Source of the DNA: DATBGO01 sp050011895 | GTDB lineage: Bacteria > Actinomycetota > Actinomycetes > Streptosporangiales > Streptosporangiaceae | NCBI GenBank assembly: GCA_050011895.1 | Contig: JBEKIF010000033.1 | Span: 1 to 64,000 of the forward strand | Length of the DNA: 64,000 nucleotides | Direction of reading: 5' to 3' | Part shown: piece by piece, positions 17,752-24,781 of the stretch | Numbering within the stretch: the first letter of the stretch is position 1 | How the letters are laid out: every line of letters starts with the position of its first letter | Notes under the pieces: generated by a model | The model's database searches: none | The model's input: only the letters and a program-made list of their open reading frames with translations | Told to the model about the DNA's origin: nothing | Translations under genes and position numbers: made by a program

Positions 17752-17914
17752 CGGGCCGGAGAAGGAGCAGGGCGGGCGCACCCGCCGGGCAGCGACCCAG
17801 GGGCGCCCGGGGCCGGGCGGCCGGACCCGTCCGCTCCAGCAGTTCCGGCCGCCCGCGGCGGTGGCGGGGCGGAATGATCGGCCCAAGGTCGCAGGACACG
17901 CGCCGGGCTGGCCC

Positions 17915-17920
17915 TAGGAT
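17915..17920 (+). promoter_or_regulatory. -10 element for a leaderless transcript
   Basis: TAGGAT lies exactly 6 nt before the ATG at 17927. No ribosome binding site is present, so the transcript is probably leaderless. The rest of the 175-bp gap (17752-17914) holds no gene. Confidence 0.5.
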
Positions 17921-17926
17921 CGGGCC

Positions 17927-18496
17927 ATGTCCTTTACCGACCGGCTGGTGTTGTGGCTACACATTGGCTTCGCGATCTTCACGATCGGCCCGGTCACGGT
18001 AGCGATCTCGTCCACGCCCCGATACGTCAGGCAGCGTAACCTGAGCGTTGTCCAGTATCTCTACCGGATAACGCGCGTCTTTACGATCCTCTCCCTGGCC
18101 GTGCTGATTGCCGGGCTGGTAGCGGCGCAGGAAGGCGGGGACTTCAGCAAGCCCTGGCTAGCCGTATCGGGCACCCTGTTCGCGGTCGCGATCGCGCTGC
18201 TCGTGCTGATCATGCGCGACCAGCATCGCGCCATCGGCGCACTCCAGGCGGCCGCGCCTGAAGGCGTGCTGTCGCCAGCGGCGGGCAACGCGGCTGCCGT
18301 ACCTGATCCAGGAAGTGGCACCGGCCCTGATGTCCCTGGCGCCGCGGAACCCGCGGGGACGGTGCCGGGCAGCCCCCCGGCGGCGGCTGCCGCCGGGCAC
18401 GTCGCCGCCGTCGAACGCGGCCGGATCGCGACCATGGGCGGCGTGGTCAGCGTTATCTGGCTGGTCATCCTGGTCCTCATGGTGTGGAATAGCTGA
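17927..18496 (+). CDS. Integral membrane protein, DUF2269-like
   Basis: This 189-residue protein has four hydrophobic stretches, at about residues 8-28, 47-66, 74-94 and 169-187. The first (LVLWLHIGFAIFTIGPVTVA) and the arrangement resemble DUF2269 proteins; I hold that name loosely. Between the third and fourth helices lies a 60-residue Ala/Pro/Gly-rich loop without conserved features. The start codon follows a leaderless-type promoter. The gene is convergent with the cystathionine gene and separated from it by a hairpin. No function can be proposed. Confidence 0.78.
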   Translation: MSFTDRLVLWLHIGFAIFTIGPVTVAISSTPRYVRQRNLSVVQYLYRITRVFTILSLAVLIAGLVAAQEGGDFSKPWLAVSGTLFAVAIALLVLIMRDQHRAIGALQAAAPEGVLSPAAGNAAAVPDPGSGTGPDVPGAAEPAGTVPGSPPAAAAAGHVAAVERGRIATMGGVVSVIWLVILVLMVWNS

Positions 18497-18510
18497 CCGA
18501 TTCCGGTCAG
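18493..18510. terminator. Hairpin between convergent genes
   Basis: CTGACCG at 18493-18499 pairs with CGGTCAG at 18504-18510 around a 4-nt loop, immediately after the stop codon of the membrane protein. It may serve both strands. Confidence 0.55.
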
Positions 18511-18518
18511 CCCAGCGC

Positions 18519-19673
18519 TCAGCCCAGCGCTGAGCGGAGGTCTTCCAGGAGGTCGTCGCACGTTTCGATGCCGACCGAGAGCCTGACCAGATCGGCGGGG
18601 ACCTCGAGCGCCGAGCCCGTGACCGACGCGTGGGTCATCCGGCCCGGGTGCTCGATCAGTGACTCCACGCCGCCGAGGGACTCGCCGAGGGTGAACAGCC
18701 GGGTGCGGCCGCAGATCGCGACGGCCTCCTCCTCGCCGCCGCGTGCGCGGAACGACACGATCCCGCCGAAACCGTGCATCTGCTTGGCCGCCACCTCGTG
18801 GCCTGGATGTGAGGCCAGGCCAGGGTAGAAGACCTCGCTGACGGCGGGATGGCGGGCCAGCATGTCGGCCACCCGCGACGCGTTCTCGCAGTGCCGGTCC
18901 ATCCGGACGGCCAGGGTCTTGATCCCGCGCAGCGTCAGCCAGGAGTCGAACGGGCCCGCCACCGCACCGGTGGCGTTCTGGTGGAACGCGAGCCGCTCGC
19001 CGAGCCCGGCATCGGCGACCACCAAGGCGCCGCCCAAGACATCGGAGTGGCCGCCCAGATACTTGGTGGTGGAATGCACCACGACATCCGCGCCGAGCGC
19101 CAGCGGCTGCTGCAGGTACGGCGACGCGAAGGTGTTGTCCACCACCAGCAGCGCGCCGCCGTCGTGCGCGGCGGCTGCCAGGGCGGCGATGTCGGCGATG
19201 GAGAGCAGCGGGTTAGTGGGCGTCTCCACCCAGACCACCTGCGCGGGCCTGGCTGCCAGGGCAGCGCGGACGGCCAGCGGGTCCGACACCGGCACCGGGA
19301 GGTAACTCAGCCCCCAGGGCTGCAGGACCTTGTCGATGAGCCGGTAGGTGCCGCCGTAAGCGTCATGCGGGATCAGCACGTGGCCCCCGGGCCTGCAGAC
19401 GGTGCGCAGCACGGCGTCCTCAGCGGCCATCCCGGATGCGAAGGCCAGCGCGCGCGTGCCGCCTTCGAGAGCAGCCAGGCAGTCCTCAAGCGCGCGCCTG
19501 CTCGGGTTGGCGGTCCTCGAGTACTCATAGCCGGACCGCAGGCCGCCGACGCCATCCTGCTTGTAGGTGGAGACCTGGTAGATCGGCGGTATCACGGCGC
19601 CAGTCAGCGGATCGGGGTCCTGGCCGGCGTGAATCGCCAGCGTGTCGAATCCGTCCTGCTTGTTCGTCCGCAT
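18519..19673 (-). CDS. Cystathionine gamma-synthase / gamma-lyase
   Basis: This 384-residue enzyme is a PLP-dependent Cys/Met metabolism enzyme. The PLP lysine is in HSTTKYLGGHSDV, at about residue 205. The phosphate-binding region (FASGMAAEDAV) and the cofactor Asp in VVDNTFASPYLQ are present. It would either make cystathionine from O-acyl-homoserine or cleave cystathionine to cysteine. Its position directly after cystathionine beta-synthase favours a role in reverse transsulfuration, the lyase direction. I chose the ATG at 19673, 19 bp after the CBS stop, because it gives the conserved N-terminus (FDTLAIHAGQ). A longer frame upstream overlaps the CBS gene. Confidence 0.92.
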   Translation of the reverse strand: MRTNKQDGFDTLAIHAGQDPDPLTGAVIPPIYQVSTYKQDGVGGLRSGYEYSRTANPSRRALEDCLAALEGGTRALAFASGMAAEDAVLRTVCRPGGHVLIPHDAYGGTYRLIDKVLQPWGLSYLPVPVSDPLAVRAALAARPAQVVWVETPTNPLLSIADIAALAAAAHDGGALLVVDNTFASPYLQQPLALGADVVVHSTTKYLGGHSDVLGGALVVADAGLGERLAFHQNATGAVAGPFDSWLTLRGIKTLAVRMDRHCENASRVADMLARHPAVSEVFYPGLASHPGHEVAAKQMHGFGGIVSFRARGGEEEAVAICGRTRLFTLGESLGGVESLIEHPGRMTHASVTGSALEVPADLVRLSVGIETCDDLLEDLRSALG

Positions 19674-19692
19674 GCCACCCTGTCCTTCGCCG

Positions 19693-21084
19693 CTATCCGG
19701 CGCTGTCCGCCAGGTACGTGAGCACATCCTGCCGCGTGATCATTCCAGCTGGCTTGCCTTCGACCAGAACGACGGCGGCGCCCGCCTTCTCCATGGCGTG
19801 CACGACGCTGCTCACCGGCTCGCCCGAGCCCACCATGGGCAGCGGCGCCGACATATGGCCGCTCACCGGATCCTGCGGCCTGGCCCGGCCGGATACCAGC
19901 GCATCCAGCAGGTCACGCTCCACGATGGAGCCGACCACCTCGGCCGCCATCACCGGCGGCTCCGCGTTCAGCACCGGCATCTGGGACACCTCGTACTCGC
20001 GCAGGCTCTCGATCGCCGCCCGTACGGTCTCGGCCGGGTGCACGTGCACGAACGGCGGCAGGCCGCCCTGCTTGCTGTCCAGGATGTCGGCGACCCTCGG
20101 CTCAGACGTCTCCGAGGTCAGGAAGCCGTAGTCCGCCATCCACTCATCGTTGTAGATCTTCGACAGGTAGCCGCGGCCGCCGTCGGGGAGCAGGACCACG
20201 ATCACGTCGCCCGGCCCCGCACGCTCGGCCACGCGCAGCGCCGCGACCACCGCCATGCCGCACGAGCCGCCGGTAAGCAAGGCTTCCTCGCGCGCCAGCC
20301 GCCTGGTCATCAGGAACGACTGGGCATCGCTGACCGCGATGATCTGGTCGCAGATGTTCTTGTCGTAGGTGTCCGGCCAGATGTCCTCGCCCACGCCCTC
20401 GACGAGATAGGGCCGGCCGGTCCCGCCTGAGTAGACCGAGCCCTCCGGGTCGGCGCCGATGACCTGGACCCGGCCGCCGGACACTTCCTTCAGGTAGCTG
20501 CCGGTGCCCGATATGGTCCCCCCGGTGCCGATGCCCGCCACGAAGTGCGTGACCTTCCCGTCGGTCTGCGCCCAGATCTCCGGGCCGGTGGAGCGATAGT
20601 GCGAGGCGGGGTTCTGCGGGTTGGCGTACTGGTCGGGCTTCCAGCCGCCGGGCGTCTGGCTGGCCAGCCGGTCCGACACCGAGTAATAGGAGTCCGGGTG
20701 ATCAGGGGAGACGGTGGACGGGCAGACGACGACCTCGGCGCCGTAGGCGCGCAGCACGCTGATCTTGTCCTGGGCGACCTTGTCGGGGCAGACGAACAGG
20801 CACTTGTACCCCTTCTCCGCGGCGGCGATCGCAAGCCCGATTCCAGTGTTGCCCGAGGTGGGCTCCACGATGGTGCCGCCGGGCCGCAGCTCTCCCGACG
20901 CCTCGGCAGCCTCGATCATCGGCAGTGCGATCCGGTCCTTCACCGAACCGCCCGGATTGAAGTACTCGACCTTGGCCAGCACGGCGGGCGCCGCCGGCGC
21001 CCCGCCCAGCTGGCGGGTCACCTTGCGCAACCTGACCAGCGGGGTGTTCCCGATGAGCTCGATGAGCGACTCATGTACCTGCAT
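19693..21084 (-). CDS. cbs: Cystathionine beta-synthase
   Basis: This enzyme condenses serine (or O-acetylserine) with homocysteine to cystathionine. The 463-residue protein has the fold-type II PLP domain: IGNTPLVRL at the start, PLP lysine in GGSVKDRIA, substrate loop PTSGNTGIGLA, and phosphate loop GIGTGGTISGTG. The last 130 residues are a tandem CBS-domain regulatory module (GSIVERDLLDAL, GMITRQDVLTYL). The C-terminal CBS pair separates it from plain cysteine synthase. The ATG at 21084 follows an AAGGTGG site. It is followed at 19 bp by the gamma-synthase/lyase, giving a complete transsulfuration unit from homocysteine to cysteine. Confidence 0.94.
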   Translation of the reverse strand: MQVHESLIELIGNTPLVRLRKVTRQLGGAPAAPAVLAKVEYFNPGGSVKDRIALPMIEAAEASGELRPGGTIVEPTSGNTGIGLAIAAAEKGYKCLFVCPDKVAQDKISVLRAYGAEVVVCPSTVSPDHPDSYYSVSDRLASQTPGGWKPDQYANPQNPASHYRSTGPEIWAQTDGKVTHFVAGIGTGGTISGTGSYLKEVSGGRVQVIGADPEGSVYSGGTGRPYLVEGVGEDIWPDTYDKNICDQIIAVSDAQSFLMTRRLAREEALLTGGSCGMAVVAALRVAERAGPGDVIVVLLPDGGRGYLSKIYNDEWMADYGFLTSETSEPRVADILDSKQGGLPPFVHVHPAETVRAAIESLREYEVSQMPVLNAEPPVMAAEVVGSIVERDLLDALVSGRARPQDPVSGHMSAPLPMVGSGEPVSSVVHAMEKAGAAVVLVEGKPAGMITRQDVLTYLADSAG

Positions 21085-21306
21085 GCTCAACCACCTTGCC
21101 CTCAGTGTCACCGACCGTATCCCACGCGAGCGCCGCGCGGTGCCGTGGCCGGGTCGCTGACCGCCAGATAATCCCAGCTCCTCAGCCCCCTCGGGGCCCC
21201 GGAGGGAACTCGCGAAGGGCCGTGGACCGTGCGGAAGGCGCGTATGACGCAGAGTGGGGCGTAAGCTGCAAGTAATCCGAGTTAAAAAAAAATAAGGGAG
21301 CCTGCC

Positions 21307-22527
21307 ATGTCCGAGGCAGTGATCGTCGCTACCGCCCGCTCGCCGATTGGCCGCGCATTCAAAGGATCACTCAAAACCATCCGTCCCGACGATCTGGCAG
21401 TCCAGATGGTCAAGGCGGCACTCGCCAAGGTACCCCAGCTTGACGCGGCCGACATCGAGGACCTGATGCTCGGCTGCGCCTGTCCCGGTGGCGAGCAAGG
21501 CTACAACATGGCCAGGGTAGTCGCTGTGCTGGCTGGCTACGACAGCCTGCCTGGCACCACGCTCACCAGGTTCTGCTCATCATCGCTGCAGACCACCCGG
21601 ATGGCCTTCCACGCGATCAAGGCGGGCGAGGGCGATGCGTACATCTCCGCGGGCGTCGAGAGCGTGAGCAGCTACGCCAAGGGCAGCAGCGACGGCATGC
21701 CGGACACCCAGAACCCGCTCTTCGCAACCGCGCAGGAGCGGAGCGTGGCCGAAGCCGCCGGCGGCGCCGACACCTGGCACGACCCTCGCGAAGACGGCGA
21801 ACTGCCTGACGTCTACCTCGCGATGGGCAACACGGCGGAGAACGTCGCGCAGCTGCGTGGCGTTAGCCGCCTTGAGCAGGACGAATTCGGCGTCCGGTCG
21901 CACAACCTGGCCGAGAAGGCACTCGCCAACGGGTTCTGGCAGCAGGACATCACCCCCGTGACGTTGCCAGACGGCAGCGTGGTGGCCGCGGATGACGGGC
22001 CGCGGGCCGGCACCACCCTGGAGAAGGTGGCAGGCCTGAAGCCAGTGTTCCGGCCGGATGGCACCGTCACCGCCGCTAACTGCTGCCCGCTGAACGACGG
22101 CGGCGCCGCCGTCGTGGTGATGAGCGACCGCAAGGCCGCAGAGCTCGGGCTCACGCCGATCGCCAGGATCGTCGCCTCCGGCGTCACCGCGCTGTCGCCG
22201 GAGATCATGGGCCTCGGTCCGGTGGAGGCATCGAAGCGCGCCCTCGCCAGGGCGGGCATGACGATCGGCGACATCGACCTGGTGGAGATCAACGAGGCGT
22301 TCGCCGCCCAGGCCATCCCGTCGTATCAGGCGCTCGGCATCGATCTGGACAAGCTGAACGTGAACGGCGGGGCGATCGCTCTCGGGCACCCGTTCGGCCA
22401 GACCGGAGCCCGGATCACCTCGACGCTCCTGAACAGCCTGCGGTTCCGTGACAAGACCTTCGGCCTGGAAACAATGTGCGTGGGCGGCGGCCAGGGCATG
22501 GCGATGATCTTCGAACGGCTGTCCTGA
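21307..22527 (+). CDS. Acetyl-CoA C-acyltransferase (thiolase)
   Basis: This 406-residue thiolase has both catalytic cysteines: Cys in TRFCSSSLQT at about residue 89 and Cys in ETMCVGGGQG near 390. The His motif GAIALGHPFGQTGAR lies near 360 and NEAFAAQ near 325. It catalyses thiolytic cleavage or Claisen condensation of acyl-CoA. Degradative FadA-type and biosynthetic types cannot be separated by eye, but absence of neighbouring beta-oxidation genes means it is expressed alone here. GGGAG lies 7 nt before the ATG. A run of nine A residues at about 21285-21293 precedes it. A terminator hairpin follows. Confidence 0.94.
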   Translation: MSEAVIVATARSPIGRAFKGSLKTIRPDDLAVQMVKAALAKVPQLDAADIEDLMLGCACPGGEQGYNMARVVAVLAGYDSLPGTTLTRFCSSSLQTTRMAFHAIKAGEGDAYISAGVESVSSYAKGSSDGMPDTQNPLFATAQERSVAEAAGGADTWHDPREDGELPDVYLAMGNTAENVAQLRGVSRLEQDEFGVRSHNLAEKALANGFWQQDITPVTLPDGSVVAADDGPRAGTTLEKVAGLKPVFRPDGTVTAANCCPLNDGGAAVVVMSDRKAAELGLTPIARIVASGVTALSPEIMGLGPVEASKRALARAGMTIGDIDLVEINEAFAAQAIPSYQALGIDLDKLNVNGGAIALGHPFGQTGARITSTLLNSLRFRDKTFGLETMCVGGGQGMAMIFERLS

Positions 22528-22546
22528 CCGGCGGGCCGAGACCTGT

Positions 22547-22580
22547 CCTGCCAGGCGGCGACCGCGGCCGGCCTGGCAGG
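22547..22580 (+). terminator. Hairpin terminator after the thiolase gene
   Basis: CCTGCCAGGC at 22547-22556 pairs perfectly with GCCTGGCAGG at 22571-22580. The 14-nt loop is GC-rich. No T-tract follows. Confidence 0.65.
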
Positions 22581-22717
22581 CCGCGAATCCTCTGGATCTG
22601 AGCATCGATAACGCCTCGATAAAAAGGGCATAACGGACGGGTGACATCCAGGGGTTGTCAGCGGCCCCAGGCGTGGTGCAGTCTCGACAGAAAGAGGACT
22701 CACCCTGGAGGTGCCAC

Positions 22718-22951
22718 TTGTCACTAACCCACTCTCCGGAGATGCACAAGAACCTCATAGCCCGCATCCCCATCGTCACAGGACGTGACCTCCGAGAGTG
22801 GTTCCATCGGCTTGAGTCCGGACCCGCGTTCTCGCGCTGCGAGGAACGCGCGCACTGGCTGGCCGACGAGCACGGCCTGACCCACGGCTACGCTAGGGCG
22901 ATCGTGCACGAGTACGAGGTGCAGCGCCGGCTCTGGCGCAGCCGCACCTGA
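22718..22951 (+). CDS. Small DUF4287-like protein with TTG start
   Basis: The product is 77 residues. GGAGG lies 6 nt before a TTG codon at 22718. That fixes the start better than the open upstream frame, which has no conserved sequence. The core (TGRDLREWFHRLE, then AHWLADEHGLTHGYARAIVHEY) resembles the short DUF4287 domain found in small actinobacterial proteins of unknown role. Its stop codon lies one base before the GTG of the next gene, so the two are coupled. The charged, helical, soluble character is consistent with a small binding protein. No function is assigned. Confidence 0.75.
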   Translation: MSLTHSPEMHKNLIARIPIVTGRDLREWFHRLESGPAFSRCEERAHWLADEHGLTHGYARAIVHEYEVQRRLWRSRT

Positions 22952-22952
22952 A

Positions 22953-23363
22953 GTGGACCCGCAGCGCGCCAGGGCGTTTCTGCGCGAGCATCATCGCGCG
23001 GTGCTCGCCACTACGCGGGCCGACGGGCGGCCGCAGCTGTCACCGGTGACTGCGGCCGTCGACGCGCAAGGACGGGTCCTGATCAGCACCAGGGAAACCG
23101 CGATCAAGACCAAGAATCTTACTCGCGATCCGCGCGCCTCGCTTTGTGTACTCAACGACGGTTTCTTTGGGGAGTGGATCTCCATCGAGGGCACTGTCGA
23201 GATCGTTCACCTCCCCGATGCGATGGAACTCCTGACCGACTACTACCGGAGAGTCGCCGGGGAGCATCCGGACTGGGACGACTACAGTGACGCGATGCGA
23301 CGGGAACGTCGGGTGATACTAAGGATCTCGATTACCCGCGCCGGTCCCGATAGGAGTGGTTGA
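22953..23363 (+). CDS. PPOX-class flavin/F420-dependent oxidoreductase
   Basis: This 136-residue protein is a split-barrel flavin-binding protein. LREHHRAVLATTRADGRPQLSPV, ISTRETAIKTKNLTRDPRASL and a central WISIEGTVEIV strand are the standard pattern of the TIGR03618-type family. Members use F420 or FMN, and physiological substrates are mostly unknown. It starts with a GTG one base after the upstream stop codon, which indicates translational coupling with the DUF4287-like gene. A strong terminator follows at 23417. The cofactor (F420 versus FMN) cannot be decided from this sequence. Confidence 0.87.
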   Translation: MDPQRARAFLREHHRAVLATTRADGRPQLSPVTAAVDAQGRVLISTRETAIKTKNLTRDPRASLCVLNDGFFGEWISIEGTVEIVHLPDAMELLTDYYRRVAGEHPDWDDYSDAMRRERRVILRISITRAGPDRSG

Positions 23364-23416
23364 TCCGGGATTAGTCCGCCGTGCCCCGATCTGATTGTTG
23401 ACAATACGTAAATCTA

Positions 23417-23443
23417 GCCATCGGGCCCCGCAGGCCCGATGGC
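23417..23443 (+). terminator. Strong hairpin terminator
   Basis: GCCATCGGGCC at 23417-23427 and GGCCCGATGGC at 23433-23443 form a perfect 11-bp stem with a 5-nt loop, downstream of the PPOX gene. Confidence 0.85.
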
Positions 23444-23444
23444 C

Positions 23445-23603
23445 TGATGGCGCACGATTAAAGAAACTACTAATTACTTAACGGTAATTCGCGCCCGGTC
23501 GGGCGGACATACCTGACCGACCACGAGACATACCTGACCGATGAGCCGAACGATCGCCTCACGGCATCGCCCGCTCAACCTATTGACTGAAAGAACAGTC
23601 AGC
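23445..23603. other. AT-rich gene-free stretch with a direct repeat
   Basis: This stretch is clearly less GC-rich than its surroundings (for example ACTAATTACTTAACGGTAAT near 23468). It holds GACATACCTGACCGA twice, at 23506 and 23527. No gene can be supported. It lies on the 3' side of the tRNA gene, where integrated elements often sit. Confidence 0.55.
23584..23601 (+). promoter_or_regulatory. TetR-type operator-like dyad
   Basis: TGACTG-AAAGAA-CAGTCA is a perfect 6+6 inverted repeat. It is of the kind found directly before TetR genes whose products bind their own promoter. Here an ATG follows at 23605, but the frame shows no TetR domain and runs into the tRNA gene, so the site has no intact gene behind it. 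Confidence 0.5.
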
Positions 23604-23645
23604 CATGTCAACGGCGCGGGGAGCGGCGTACCGACCGCTCAGACG

Positions 23646-23719
23646 TACCCCCGGTCGGATTCGAACCGACACTGGGGACCCTTTTAGGGGGGCCGCCTCT
23701 TCCATTGGGCTACGGGGGC
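23646..23719 (-). tRNA. Type-I tRNA with apparent UAA anticodon (isotype uncertain)
   Basis: The minus strand folds as a tRNA. Acceptor GCCCCCG/CGGGGGT is 7 bp with a terminal G-U pair. The D arm is GCC...GGC with AATGGAAGA in the loop. The T arm GTCGG-TTCGAAT-CCGAC is perfect, and the discriminator is A. The anticodon arm is GCCCC-CCTAAAA-GGGTC, with one C-U mismatch and C at position 33 in place of U. The central triplet reads TAA, which would decode UUA (Leu). Normal tRNA-Leu has a long variable arm, whereas this one has about six nt. It may be a degenerate or specialised tRNA. CCA is not encoded. A TATCAT -10-like box lies 6 nt upstream. Confidence 0.75.
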
Positions 23720-23896
23720 TCAGTGATGATACCCCGCGCCGTTCGGCTGATTCTAGATTAACGGATTACGGTGAGTCCGATTCACGCCCAATGGCACCCA
23801 TCTAAATCATTTGATCTATACAGTTCATACGCGCCGTAACTAATGACTGGCCGCCATATACACTCTGTAAGCACATCGTCTCGGCGGCGCCGAGCG

Positions 23897-24781
23897 CTAC
23901 AGGCCAGCCTGGTCCCTGGCGCGCTGGAAGACCGCGTCCAGCATGATGTCGGTAACCCGGCCGGTAAAAGTGTTCTGCTGGCTGGGGTGGTAGCAGCCCA
24001 GGACGAGCAGTGGCGCGGTGCCAGCGGTACCCCGGCCGATGCTGCCCCGGTCAGCGCCGCCCCGTTCAGCGCCGCCCCGGTCAGCGCCGCCCCGTTCAGC
24101 GCCGCCCCGGTCAATCAGGACTTCGGCACCGTGCCCGAATGCGGGACGCGGCCTGGGGATCGGCAGCCCGAGCGCGGCCAGCTGCTGCCACATTGCCTGC
24201 CAGGCGAAGTGACCGAGGCACACGATGACTGCGAGGTGGTCCGAGACCAGGCCGAGCTCAGCCGTAAGCCAGGGCGCGCAGGCATCGCGTTCGGCAACCG
24301 ACGGCTTGTTCGCGGGCGGCGCGCAGCGCACCGCCGCGACCATCCGCACGGAGTCGAGCCGCTGCCCGTCCCCGGCAGCGATGCTGTCGGGCCTGGCCGC
24401 AAGCCCGCACCGGTAGAGCGAGGCGAACAGCACATCGCCGCTGCGGTCTCCGGTAAAAATGCGCCCGGTGCGGTTACCGCCGTGTGCGGCAGGCGCCAGG
24501 CCCGCGATTAGCACGCGCGGCTGCTCGGCGCCCCAGCCAGGAACCGGCCGCCCCCAGTACGGCTCGGACTGAAATGACCGGCGCTTGTCCGCGGCGACCT
24601 GCTCGCGCCAGTCGACTAGCCTGGCGCAGGCCCGACAGACCGACTGCCGGGCGGCAAGCTCCGTCAGGGTCCCCGCCGAAGCGGCCAGGGCACGGACATC
24701 TCCGACGTCAGCCGCGACCGGGGTGTCAGCCGTGGCTGGATCATCTGGCCAGCCGGTGCCGGGCGGTACCGGACCGGTCAC
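23897..24781 (-). CDS. Family 5 (UDGb-type) uracil-DNA glycosylase
   Basis: The protein removes uracil, and in this family also hypoxanthine or other deaminated bases, from DNA. The 294-residue sequence has the iron-sulfur cysteines (CRAC near residue 50, later RCAPP and DAC), the active-site region GLAPAAHGGNRTGRIFTGD, and the C-terminal CYHPSQQNT motif. Family 5 lacks the usual catalytic Asp/Asn, as here. Residues about 223-248 are an in-frame insertion of GGAER/GGADR pentapeptides encoded by 15-bp repeats, just before the final motif. The ATG overlaps the Ppx stop codon by 4 bp. Context within the enolase-FtsB-Ppx block is normal for actinomycetes. Confidence 0.92.
   Translation of the reverse strand: MTGPVPPGTGWPDDPATADTPVAADVGDVRALAASAGTLTELAARQSVCRACARLVDWREQVAADKRRSFQSEPYWGRPVPGWGAEQPRVLIAGLAPAAHGGNRTGRIFTGDRSGDVLFASLYRCGLAARPDSIAAGDGQRLDSVRMVAAVRCAPPANKPSVAERDACAPWLTAELGLVSDHLAVIVCLGHFAWQAMWQQLAALGLPIPRPRPAFGHGAEVLIDRGGAERGGADRGGAERGGADRGSIGRGTAGTAPLLVLGCYHPSQQNTFTGRVTDIMLDAVFQRARDQAGL
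24036..24113. repeat. 15-bp tandem repeat in the UDG gene
   Basis: Units of tcagcgccgccccgk start at 24051, 24066, 24081 and 24096, with a degenerate unit before them. They encode GGAER/GGADR on the minus strand, in frame. Confidence 0.92.

Noticed and set aside
23605..23805. Small gene starting at the ATG after the TetR-type dyad
   Set aside because: The frame runs through the tRNA on the other strand and has no domain or coding bias.
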